Positions 1 through 6,719 of a stretch of 10,822 nucleotides of DNA are shown in pieces. The DNA comes from an uncultured Ruminococcus sp. Its GTDB lineage: Bacteria > Bacillota > Clostridia > Oscillospirales > Ruminococcaceae. Location of the stretch: NCBI GenBank assembly GCA_902772615.1, contig CACYBC010000191.1, forward strand, positions 1-10,822, in the 5' to 3' direction. The translations under genes and the position numbers were made by a program. The notes below the pieces were generated by a model. That model was not told the origin of the DNA. It did no database searches and saw nothing but the letters and a program-made list of their open reading frames with translations. Position 1 is the stretch's first letter. Each line of letters starts with the position of its first letter.

Positions 1-1
1 A

Positions 2-1750
2 TATTTCAATAATCCTTATACGGCTGCGAAACTGGAGATCGGAAGCGAATATATCTTCTACGGAAAGATCCAGAAAGATCTGTTCGGCGTTTCGATGATC
101 AATCCTGTCCTGGTCCAGGAAAGCGAGACAGGAATGCTGACGCCGCAGTATGCGCTGACGGAAGGACTGTCTTCCAGAATGATAGCTTCCAATGTGCGTC
201 AGATACTTCAGGATAAGGAACTGTCCGTCAGCGACGTACTGCCAGAGGAGATACGTTCAGAATACGGTCTTATCGGAGCGGAAGAAGCGCTCAGAAAGAT
301 ACACTTTCCAAAAAACGAAACAGAAGCCGCTGAAGCAAAAAAGAGACTGGTATTCGAGGAACTGCTGGTGCTTTCTCTCGGCATCAAACTCAGGAAGAGC
401 CGGATCCAGGGAGAAAAACCGGGATACTCTGACCTCTCATGTGAAGGATTCATAAGATCACTTCCTTTTGAGCTGACTGGTGCTCAGAAAAGGTGTATTG
501 GAGAGATAGCAGGTGATCTCAGCGGAAACAGAGCGATGAACCGGCTGCTGCAGGGAGATGTCGGAAGCGGAAAGACTGCGGTGGCAGCCGCGGCAGTCTA
601 CATGGCCTGGAAGAACGGTCATCAGAGCGCTGTCATGGCACCGACCGAAGTGCTTGCAGAACAGCATGCGGAAACGTTCAGGTCCTTCCTGGAACCTCTA
701 GGGATCACTGTCGGCCTTCTCACCGGCTCGGTGAAAGGGGAGGCAAGAAGGATACTGCTCGAACAGACTGCATCCGGCGGAGCGGACCTGATAGTGGGTA
801 CTCACGCCGTTATCTCTGAAGGAGTCGCGTTCAGGGACCTTGATCTGGTCATTACCGATGAGCAGCACAGGTTCGGAGTAGCTCAGAGGGCAATGCTGGG
901 CAGGAAAGGATATGCTCCGCACACGCTTGTTATGTCTGCGACTCCCATACCGAGAACGCTGTCACTGATCATATACGGGGATCTGGACATATCCGTGCTC
1001 GATGAGCTGCCCAGAGGAAGGAAAAAGATCAGAACGGTACTGGTGGACGATTCGTACAGAAGCAGATATCTCGGCTTTGTTAGGAAAACAGTGGAAGAAG
1101 GACATCAGGTGTATATCGTATGTCCTCTAATAGAGGAGAGTGAAGCGCTGCCTGATACGCTGTCGGCTACCGAATACTATGATGAGCTTAGGAGCAAATG
1201 GCTGGACGGGATCGAGATCGGTCTGATGCACGGAAAGCTGTCTTCCGCCGAGAAAGCCGATCTTATGAACAGATTCAGGGACGGAGAAGTTAAGGTTCTG
1301 GTCTCGACGACTGTCATAGAGGTCGGGGTCGACTGTCCGAACGCTACGGTGATCATTATAGAAAATGCTGAGAGATTCGGACTTTCTACGCTTCACCAGC
1401 TGAGAGGGCGAATCGGAAGAGGATCCGATCAAAGCTGGTGCGTGCTGGTGTCTTCTTCCGGATCAGGCAGCGCAAAACAGCGTCTGAACCTGCTGGTGGA
1501 GACGGATGACGGATTCAAAATAGCGATGGAAGATCTGAAGATGAGAGGACCGGGAGATTTTCTCGGAAGCAGGCAGCACGGACTTCCGGATCTGTCTGTC
1601 GCCGATATTGCCGATGATGAAAAGACTATGTATACTGCAAACAGCGCTGCAGACAGCATACTGTCAAAGGATCCTGATCTGAGCTCGAATCCTTTGCTGC
1701 TGACGTCTGTAAGAAGATTATTTAATGAATCGGGACAGGTGATGAATTGA
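2..1750 (+). CDS. recG: ATP-dependent DNA helicase RecG, 5'-truncated by window edge
   Basis: RecG is a superfamily 2 double-stranded DNA translocase that remodels stalled replication forks and branch-migrates Holliday junctions in the cytoplasm. The frame is open from base 2, and the residues before the first ATG (95) read as RecG wedge/OB-domain sequence (FNNPY..., then YIFYGK). The ATG at 95 is therefore internal and roughly the first 95 of about 680 residues lie off the window. Visible helicase motifs are Walker A GDVGSGKT (554-577), DEQH box (857-868), SATPIPRT (motif III, about 935-958), LRGRIGRG (motif VI, about 1400-1424) and the RecG-specific TRG-like GDFLGSRQHG segment (about 1553-1582). 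All key residues are intact. The gene ends in TGA overlapping the TTG start of the downstream D,D-carboxypeptidase by 4 bases. Identification is very sure; only the N-terminus is unseen. Confidence 0.97.
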   Translation, partial: YFNNPYTAAKLEIGSEYIFYGKIQKDLFGVSMINPVLVQESETGMLTPQYALTEGLSSRMIASNVRQILQDKELSVSDVLPEEIRSEYGLIGAEEALRKIHFPKNETEAAEAKKRLVFEELLVLSLGIKLRKSRIQGEKPGYSDLSCEGFIRSLPFELTGAQKRCIGEIAGDLSGNRAMNRLLQGDVGSGKTAVAAAAVYMAWKNGHQSAVMAPTEVLAEQHAETFRSFLEPLGITVGLLTGSVKGEARRILLEQTASGGADLIVGTHAVISEGVAFRDLDLVITDEQHRFGVAQRAMLGRKGYAPHTLVMSATPIPRTLSLIIYGDLDISVLDELPRGRKKIRTVLVDDSYRSRYLGFVRKTVEEGHQVYIVCPLIEESEALPDTLSATEYYDELRSKWLDGIEIGLMHGKLSSAEKADLMNRFRDGEVKVLVSTTVIEVGVDCPNATVIIIENAERFGLSTLHQLRGRIGRGSDQSWCVLVSSSGSGSAKQRLNLLVETDDGFKIAMEDLKMRGPGDFLGSRQHGLPDLSVADIADDEKTMYTANSAADSILSKDPDLSSNPLLLTSVRRLFNESGQVMN

Positions 1751-3159
1751 AGAAAAAGATAATCGCCCTATCAGCGTTATTGATAGTGTTTGCCGCGACC
1801 GTATCGGCTGCTTATGCAGCACCTACGAAGATCGAGCTCGGAGTGGAGGTGACCGCAGAGGCTGCGTATGTGGTCAATGAGGACACGGGAAGGGTCGTGT
1901 ACCAGAAGAATGCCGATAAAAAGATGTATCCCGCATCCACAACCAAGATAATGTCCGCTGCACTGGCAATGTCGATGTGCGAGGATCTGGAAGGGACCAT
2001 GGTAACGGTCCCGTATGACATCTGGGTGGAGTTTGACGGTATCGATATCTCCAATGCGGGAATACACGGGGGAGAGGTAATGTCCATGGGGGACCTCGTC
2101 CACTGTATGCTCATCCAGTCAGCCAATGAGGCGGCTTCCGCTGTAGCTTCCTATTTCGGAAGAGAAGAGTTCATCGAAGCGATGAACAGGAAAGCCAGGG
2201 AACTTGGCTGCACCGGCACGCATTTCGTGAATCCCCACGGGCTCTATAACGACGAGCACTACACGACAGCAAAAGATCTGTATCTCATAACCGAATGGGC
2301 GCTCTCGATACCCGGGTTCAGGGAGATAACATCTATGTACAGCTACACGCTCCATGAGACTAATGTCCACAGGGAACGCGAAATCTATTCGACGATCGGT
2401 ATGCAGAACAGCTATTCCGGCTATTATACGAGGTACATAAAAGGGATCAAGACCGGGACGATAGATGAATCGGGCAGGTGTCTGGTCACTTCCGCAGAAA
2501 GCGGAGGAATGATGTTCGTTGGCGTTTTCCTTGGTTCTCCCTTTGAAGCGGATACCAGAGTCTGGGATCAGGGCAACTCGGTGTTCACCAACGCAAGGCT
2601 GGTCTTCGACTGGTGTTTTGACAACACAGAGATCTCAGAAGTGGTCAGAAGAGGCACCCCCGTGAGCGAGATCACGCTCAAGTATGCCTCTGAAAAGGAC
2701 TACCTGATGCTGTACTCAGCAGATGCCGTCCCCACGATAATACAGACAAAGACAGGAGAGACACCGGTCATCACATACGACACTGAGATCCCGGAAACTG
2801 TGGAAGCACCGGTCAAGTCCGGCCAGTCCATAGGCACGGCCAAGGTCTTCTCGGACGGCATCTATATCGGGGACGTGGAACTGATAGCTATGGAGGACAT
2901 AGACAGAAGTATCTTCATCTATGTGATGGACAGGATAAACAACATCCTCACCTCGACTCCCGCCATAATCTGTTACGCGCTTCTCCTGGTGATGGCTGCG
3001 GTCTACTGCTACTACATGCTGGTCGTGGTCAAGCGCGCGGAGAACGAGAGAAAACAGAAGGAAGCGATAGAAGAGGAAGAGAGAAGGATAGCTATGGAGA
3101 CGATACACCTGCGCGGAGGAAAGGAACACAGGAAACGCAGAAACGAGCATGATCAGTGA
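1747..3159 (+). CDS. Serine-type D-Ala-D-Ala carboxypeptidase (peptidase S11, DacA/DacF-like)
   Basis: Penicillin-binding protein of the S11 family, which removes the terminal D-alanine from peptidoglycan pentapeptides outside the cytoplasmic membrane. The 470-residue product starts at TTG. An AGGTG site at 1737-1741 lies 5 bases upstream, and the start overlaps the recG stop by 4 bases, which argues for translational coupling. Residues 1-25 are a signal peptide (KKK, hydrophobic core, AYA-A cleavage site). The three active-site motifs are all present: S64-TT-K67, S125-A-N127 and K235-T-G237. A C-terminal domain follows, then a membrane segment at about 405-427 and a strongly charged Lys/Glu/Arg tail of about 40 residues that should lie in the cytoplasm. 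S11 enzymes are often held by a C-terminal amphipathic helix, so this real transmembrane span with a long charged tail is a variant more like DacF/DacB of Firmicutes. The family is sure; the exact paralogue is not. Confidence 0.94.
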   Translation: MKKKIIALSALLIVFAATVSAAYAAPTKIELGVEVTAEAAYVVNEDTGRVVYQKNADKKMYPASTTKIMSAALAMSMCEDLEGTMVTVPYDIWVEFDGIDISNAGIHGGEVMSMGDLVHCMLIQSANEAASAVASYFGREEFIEAMNRKARELGCTGTHFVNPHGLYNDEHYTTAKDLYLITEWALSIPGFREITSMYSYTLHETNVHREREIYSTIGMQNSYSGYYTRYIKGIKTGTIDESGRCLVTSAESGGMMFVGVFLGSPFEADTRVWDQGNSVFTNARLVFDWCFDNTEISEVVRRGTPVSEITLKYASEKDYLMLYSADAVPTIIQTKTGETPVITYDTEIPETVEAPVKSGQSIGTAKVFSDGIYIGDVELIAMEDIDRSIFIYVMDRINNILTSTPAIICYALLLVMAAVYCYYMLVVVKRAENERKQKEAIEEEERRIAMETIHLRGGKEHRKRRNEHDQ

Positions 3160-3169
3160 GAGTGATCAT
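3149..3169. repeat. 7-bp inverted repeat over the end of the carboxypeptidase gene
   Basis: ATGATCA (3149-3155) and TGATCAT (3163-3169) form perfect arms around a 7-base loop that contains the stop codon. There is no following T-run, so it is not a typical intrinsic terminator. It could be a weak hairpin that protects the 3' end of the mRNA, or a protein site, or chance. I see no better terminator between this gene and the next promoter. Confidence 0.35.
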
Positions 3170-3322
3170 CTGAGAAAACAGTAAAAGTGTGTATAACAAA
3201 TGATCCGGCAAGTCATCGATCAAGAGAACTGCTGGACATTTTCATAATCGTGTTATTCTGTTTCTGGGTTTATCTTTTCGGTACTTAGAGAAGCGATATA
3301 GCAATTCCTGTGTCAGAAAACT

Positions 3323-3352
3323 GCAGTTCGTCCTTGAAATCATGCAGTTCGT
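3323..3352 (+). promoter_or_regulatory. Tandem 9-bp direct repeat resembling a LytTR/AgrA-type regulator site
   Basis: GCAGTTCGT occurs at 3323-3331 and again at 3344-3352, separated by exactly 12 bases; the identity extends to 13 bases (TGCAGTTCGTCCT, 3322-3334 and 3343-3355). The published LytTR consensus is [TA][AC][CA]GTTN[AG][TG], present twice with a 12-13 bp spacer. Both copies match at every constrained position except the first. The 21-bp period puts both copies on one face of the helix. The right copy ends 10 bases before the -35 hexamer of the metzincin promoter, a position suited to an activator. No LytTR regulator gene is in the window. Assignment is by pattern only. Confidence 0.55.
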
Positions 3353-3362
3353 CCTGAGGTTC

Positions 3363-3391
3363 TTGATGCAAGAAAAGAAAAACCTTATAGT
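3363..3391 (+). promoter_or_regulatory. Sigma-A-type promoter for the metzincin gene
   Basis: A -35 hexamer TTGATG (3363-3368, 4 of 6 consensus) and a -10 hexamer TATAGT (3386-3391, 5 of 6) are separated by exactly 17 bases. Transcription would begin near 3398, giving an untranslated leader of about 40 bases before the ATG at 3438. The promoter sits directly downstream of the tandem direct repeats. It lies inside the artificial upstream extension of the open frame, which supports the later start codon. Confidence 0.6.
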
Positions 3392-3437
3392 ACTGGAAGT
3401 AATGTGTTTCTCGATATTGTTGAAAAAGAGGATAACG

Positions 3438-4007
3438 ATGAAAGAGAAAAGGATCTCGTTAGTGCTTCTGGTTATCATATTGATAAGTATGTTCTCCCAG
3501 GTAGTGTTTGGTTACCAATTGATAAGTCATAAGTTGTCCGGCGGCATACGAAACCGGTATTATGCGTTTGATTCAACTGTCACAGGGTATTGGTCGACAC
3601 CTTTTTATAACGCAGTTAACAGGTGGTACAACACCAATACTTATCATGCATTTGCACAGACTACGAACATAAACAATGCGCAGATGATCTTTTATACGTA
3701 TTCTTCGTCAACAGATGGTAAAAACGGCTATACTGCGTTTTTTTCTTCAAGTAATGTACAAATCAACCCATATGCAACGGACTGGAGTTATTGCCAAGTC
3801 TATTTGAATAAATATCATTTAGCATCGACAACGACAGATTTTGACTCCGGAGTAGCTTGTCATGAGCTCGGTCATGTTTGCGGGTTGGATGATAATAATA
3901 CAATGCCAGCAACGATTATGTGTCAGGCAGGTAGTGGCAGGACAGTAACATCCCCCCAATCTGACGATTGCAACGGTATCAACTACATCTATCCAAATGG
4001 TTATTGA
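3438..4007 (+). CDS. Small secreted metzincin-like zinc metalloprotease
   Basis: Predicted extracellular zinc endopeptidase of 189 residues. The start is the ATG at 3438, preceded by AAGAGG (3426-3431) 6 bases away. The frame is open further upstream to an ATG at 3342, but that would place the start inside the operator-like repeat and before the promoter. Residues 1-25 form a signal peptide (MKEKR, hydrophobic core, VFG cleavage). The zinc motif is H142-E-L-G-H146-V-C-G149-L-D-D152, the metzincin HExxHxxGxx(H/D) form with Asp as third ligand. A T-I-M161 segment follows as a likely Met-turn. Asp as third ligand is known in snapalysin (M7); the rest looks like bacterial matrixins (M10). The mature chain (about 164 residues) is a bare catalytic domain with no propeptide or binding module. 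Five Cys are present (119, 141, 148, 162, 178). Substrate unknown. The next gene follows after 71 bases with no terminator, so the two are probably co-transcribed. Confidence 0.87.
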   Translation: MKEKRISLVLLVIILISMFSQVVFGYQLISHKLSGGIRNRYYAFDSTVTGYWSTPFYNAVNRWYNTNTYHAFAQTTNINNAQMIFYTYSSSTDGKNGYTAFFSSSNVQINPYATDWSYCQVYLNKYHLASTTTDFDSGVACHELGHVCGLDDNNTMPATIMCQAGSGRTVTSPQSDDCNGINYIYPNGY

Positions 4008-4078
4008 TCCGGCATTGTATGACTGTCCGGCGATCGGTTACCACGGTTTACTTGTGCCCTAGGAAAGGAGTTATTTGC

Positions 4079-4885
4079 ATGATGAAAATCCATAAGTACT
4101 TTTTTCTTATATTATGTATAGTGTGTATTCTAGGGCTTGCTTTCAGAAATGCCTCAAATGATAACAGATCAGTGATAATAGATGAGGAATCATCAGATAT
4201 TCAAAAAGAAAAGAATGATCCGTACATCGATACTATTACAGTCACAGCAGATCTGGCAGTGAATTATGATGACTATAAAAAACTTGTTGCTGATGCAGAA
4301 GTGATAGTTATTGGGACAGTCTGTGATGTTAAGGGCGTTTTAAATAATCAAGGCCTGATCTGCTCGGAGATTACATTGGATAACCCGTTGTTCCTTAAGG
4401 GACCATCAACAAACCGACTGATCGTACTAGTTCCCGGTGGAATCATATCTGTAAAAGAGTTCTACCTCTTTAATGAACAGTTTTTGAGAGCGAAACTTAC
4501 TGATGAAGAGTACGACAAACAACTGAACGATTTAACCGATGATGATTATGCTTGCTGTGATTATATGGGAGTTGATAACCCGACGATCGGCGACAACTAT
4601 CTGCTTTTCCTGACTTTTGATGAAGATTACTCCAGATATGTTGTTACAGGTTCCTGTTATTATGGGGAATATGTGACTTCAGGTGACGGATCTTCATTTA
4701 TGAGAATCATTTCAGGAGAGACAGTCTCAGCGATTAGTCGTGATGAATTGCTCGAAGCCGTTGACACTGTTCCGGATAATAGTGAATATCTTAAAGAACA
4801 GAGACTGAATACTGTTTTGGCTAATAAGGATTGGAACATTGAAGAACGCGATCCCAATTATGATAAGTACAAAGGGAACGATTAA
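4079..4885 (+). CDS. Membrane-anchored or secreted protein of unknown function, partner of the metzincin
   Basis: A 268-residue protein I cannot assign to a named family. The start is ATG 4079 (a second ATG follows at once), with a strong GGAG site at 4067-4070, 8 bases upstream. Upstream in-frame codons overlap the protease gene and have no ribosome site. Residues 7-24 are a hydrophobic signal or anchor segment; two Cys lie in it but the context is not a canonical lipobox. An acidic linker follows. From about residue 58 the chain looks like beta-rich extracytoplasmic proteins of Gram-positives: AEVIVIGTV, then ITLDNPLFLKG, then LIVLVPGG, and later GDNYLLFLTF and a Tyr/Gly-rich GSCYYGEYVTSG stretch. 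I recall this order from uncharacterised Firmicutes proteins but not a function. Position and AT-richness suggest it works with the upstream protease, for example as inhibitor, self-protection factor or membrane tether. That is inference only. Confidence 0.82.
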   Translation: MMKIHKYFFLILCIVCILGLAFRNASNDNRSVIIDEESSDIQKEKNDPYIDTITVTADLAVNYDDYKKLVADAEVIVIGTVCDVKGVLNNQGLICSEITLDNPLFLKGPSTNRLIVLVPGGIISVKEFYLFNEQFLRAKLTDEEYDKQLNDLTDDDYACCDYMGVDNPTIGDNYLLFLTFDEDYSRYVVTGSCYYGEYVTSGDGSSFMRIISGETVSAISRDELLEAVDTVPDNSEYLKEQRLNTVLANKDWNIEERDPNYDKYKGND

Positions 4886-4903
4886 CAATAAGTGGACATA
4901 ATT

Positions 4904-4942
4904 GAAGGAAGGGATGCAGATGGCTGCATCCCTTCCTTCTTT
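4904..4942. terminator. Strong hairpin terminator between convergent genes
   Basis: A perfect 16-bp stem (GAAGGAAGGGATGCAG, 4904-4919, pairing with 4924-4939) closes a 4-base ATGG loop and is followed by TTT. It lies 18 bases after the stop of the unknown protein and 31 bases beyond the stop of htrA on the other strand, so it probably ends transcripts from both sides. The T-run is short for such a long stem and the opposite strand has no clear T-run either. Termination on the minus strand is therefore less certain. Confidence 0.75.
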
Positions 4943-4969
4943 GAGGAACATATTATGAAAAAGAAGTAG

Positions 4970-6544
4970 TCATGATTCTCTCTGCATGAGCTCGACTTCA
5001 AATGTCATCAGGTGTTTTCCGCGGATTATCTGCACGGAGATCTTGTCTCCGACTGCGTGCTTCTTAAGAAGGTTCGTAAGATCTTCATTCTGTGAAATCG
5101 CAATGTTGTCCACGCTTACGATGCAGTCCCATGCCTTGAGACCGGCTTTTTCCGCACCGTATCCCGGTTCTACGTTCAGAATATATACTCCATAGCGGGT
5201 AAGGTTGTACTGCTTTGCGGTCTGCTCATCATAGATGCTCTGAACAGTCACGCCCATGATCGGAGTGGAGGATACGGCGGTCCCGCCTTCGTTCATGATC
5301 TTGGTGACGACATCAAGGACGATGTTGCTGGGAATCGCGAAACCGAGTCCTTCCACGTCTTCGCCCGCGGATTTGGCATTGACGATGCCGATGAGCTCAC
5401 CCTTAGCGTTGAACAATCCTCCGCCTGAGTTTCCGTGGTTGACAGCTGCGCTGGTCTGCAGGAGTGTCATCTCCTGTCCTTCGACTTCGACTTCACGGTC
5501 AAGCGCGCTGACGATGCCGTCTGTTACCGTGCCTCCTAGCGAGCCGAGGGGATTGCCGATGGCGAATACGTTCTCGCCGACCTTCAGTTTGGAAGAATCA
5601 GCAAGGACCGCTACAGGAAGATCGTGAGCATCGATCTTCACGACGGCGATATCGTTATCGATGTTATATCCATAGACCTTTGCGGGATACGCTGTGCCGT
5701 CCGGGAGCGTAACGGTGACGCTGGAAGCCCCGTCGATGACATGATAGCATGTCGCGATGTATCCGTCGGAGTCGATTATGACGCCGCTTCCTGCTCCCTG
5801 GGCAATGCTCTGGGAGAAGAAACTGCCGGTCTTGACGATCTCTGTGGTGATCTCGACAACGCTTTCCTTTGCAGCCGTGATGACATCGGTGAGATCTACG
5901 TTCTGACTTGATACGACAGTCTGATTGGTGACTGGACTCTCTTTTACTGTGGTGATCACGACCGGTTCTTTCGCAAACAGTTTGGAGTAGGTCCATGCAC
6001 CGCCAAAACCGCTTGCAAGTGAGAGCAGGATGCAAAGAGCGACGAGCCATCCTCGTCCGAGGCTCCTGCGCTTGCGCTGTGTTTTGGCTTTCGGAGCGGT
6101 GAAGTCATGCGAGTACACCGGAGCATCGTTGGACACATAAGGATTGTTATACGTGTAGTTGCTGTATGCGGAGTTTACTTCCGCTGCAGTATCGAAGCTC
6201 TTGCCGGCATCAGGATTGGCGTAGTGATATTCGCCGGAATCATTATGCATGACGAACTCCTCATATACCGGTTCCTGTTCAGCTTCTGCCGCCGCTTCAG
6301 CTGTGACGGCCTCAGGTTCCGTGATTTCAGAGTAGGCGGTTTCCGCTTCATTGGCAGCGTCTGTTATCGCTTCCGCTGTTTCGGCAGCTTCAGACTGAAC
6401 AGCCGTGAATACAGTATCGATGGAAGTTTCCTGGTCTGCCGCCAGTTCTTCGGCGGTGTTCTCTATCTCGACCGCGGCCTTTTCAATATTATTGTTATCG
6501 TCGGCAGATCCAATGCCGAGTTCTTTGTTTTCAAGATCGTTCAT
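4970..6544 (-). CDS. htrA: HtrA/DegP-family trypsin-like serine protease with PDZ domain, membrane-anchored
   Basis: Surface quality-control protease that degrades or refolds damaged exported proteins. It has 524 residues; the ATG (6544-6542) is preceded by AGGAGG (6556-6551) at 6 bases. The layout is: acidic Ala/Glu-rich tail (about 1-95), Tyr/Asn-rich segment (about 100-150), basic KTQRKRR stop-transfer (154-160), one membrane span (about 166-187), a trypsin-like domain (about 215-420) and one C-terminal PDZ domain (about 428-518). The catalytic triad is visible as H268 (ATCYHV), D298 (DNDIAVV) and S373 (GNSGGG), with the family GNPLG segment at 331-335. The tail should be cytoplasmic and the protease outside. 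The roughly 160-residue pre-membrane tail is longer than I expect for Firmicutes HtrA. The gene is monocistronic, divergent from the M20 peptidase. Identification is firm; which HtrA/DegP paralogue is not. Confidence 0.96.
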   Translation of the reverse strand: MNDLENKELGIGSADDNNNIEKAAVEIENTAEELAADQETSIDTVFTAVQSEAAETAEAITDAANEAETAYSEITEPEAVTAEAAAEAEQEPVYEEFVMHNDSGEYHYANPDAGKSFDTAAEVNSAYSNYTYNNPYVSNDAPVYSHDFTAPKAKTQRKRRSLGRGWLVALCILLSLASGFGGAWTYSKLFAKEPVVITTVKESPVTNQTVVSSQNVDLTDVITAAKESVVEITTEIVKTGSFFSQSIAQGAGSGVIIDSDGYIATCYHVIDGASSVTVTLPDGTAYPAKVYGYNIDNDIAVVKIDAHDLPVAVLADSSKLKVGENVFAIGNPLGSLGGTVTDGIVSALDREVEVEGQEMTLLQTSAAVNHGNSGGGLFNAKGELIGIVNAKSAGEDVEGLGFAIPSNIVLDVVTKIMNEGGTAVSSTPIMGVTVQSIYDEQTAKQYNLTRYGVYILNVEPGYGAEKAGLKAWDCIVSVDNIAISQNEDLTNLLKKHAVGDKISVQIIRGKHLMTFEVELMQRES

Positions 6545-6572
6545 ATTGAGCCTCCTTTGCTTTACGGATTTG

Positions 6573-6578
6573 ATTATA
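6573..6578 (-). promoter_or_regulatory. -10 element of the htrA promoter
   Basis: On the minus strand a perfect TATAAT lies 28 bases before the htrA ATG, giving a leader of about 22 bases. No good -35 hexamer is found at 16-18 bases; the nearest TTCAAA-like sequence is about 20 bases away. The promoter may therefore need an activator. No recognisable CtsR or CIRCE operator was seen. Confidence 0.5.
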
Positions 6579-6656
6579 GAGATCCAATGTGAAAACTATT
6601 TGAACATTATCTGTCGTTTCGATGCTTTTTGAAGCGCAAGCAGGGGAGAAATAAGG

Positions 6657-6700
6657 TAGAATAATATATGACAAAAGATCGGAACGCGGAGGATCCCGCG
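6657..6700 (+). promoter_or_regulatory. Weak promoter and leader hairpin before the M20 peptidase gene
   Basis: TAGAAT (6657-6662) and the overlapping TAATAT (6662-6667) are possible -10 elements on the plus strand, but no matching -35 is seen at normal spacing (a TTGAAG at 6629-6634 is 22 bases off). Downstream a short GC stem, CGCGG (6685-6689) with CCGCG (6696-6700), sits just before the ribosome site GGAGG (6707-6711) and might modulate translation. Confidence 0.3.
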
Positions 6701-6719
6701 GATGACGGAGGAATGACAT

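Larger units (their letters stand above)
3160..4903. other. AT-rich two-gene segment between the carboxypeptidase gene and htrA
   Basis: Composition changes clearly here. Hand counts of single 60-base lines give 22/60 G+C at 3601-3660 and 20/60 at 4261-4320, against 33/60 at 2761-2820 inside the carboxypeptidase gene. Codons shift the same way (AAT, TAT, GAT and TTA are frequent). The segment holds its own direct repeats, promoter, two genes and terminator. This suggests a unit acquired by transfer or one evolving under different constraints. No integrase, transposase, tRNA or flanking duplication was seen, so the exact edges are unknown. Confidence 0.6.

Noticed and set aside
95..1750. recG starting at ATG 95
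   Set aside because: The reading frame is open back to base 2 and encodes conserved RecG residues, so this ATG is internal.
3322..3355. The two 13-base repeats as a start of a CRISPR array or tandem repeat tract
   Set aside because: Only two copies, too short, spacer of 8 bases; fits a regulator site much better.
3342..3437. Longer N-terminus of the metzincin from ATG 3342
   Set aside because: It would begin inside the direct repeat and upstream of the promoter, lacks a ribosome site, and would bury the signal peptide; ATG 3438 has AAGAGG and a clean signal sequence.
3968..4078. Longer N-terminus of the downstream protein overlapping the metzincin gene
   Set aside because: No ribosome site there; GGAG at 4067-4070 and a hydrophobic leader point to ATG 4079.
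3160..4903. Insertion sequence or prophage fragment as origin of the AT-rich segment
   Set aside because: No transposase, integrase, terminal inverted repeats, target duplication or tRNA was seen; only composition supports transfer.
6107..6592. Plus-strand frame of 161 codons opposite the htrA tail
   Set aside because: It mirrors the biased codons of the acidic HtrA tail, has no ribosome site, and reads as a low-complexity Phe/Arg/Val-rich chain.
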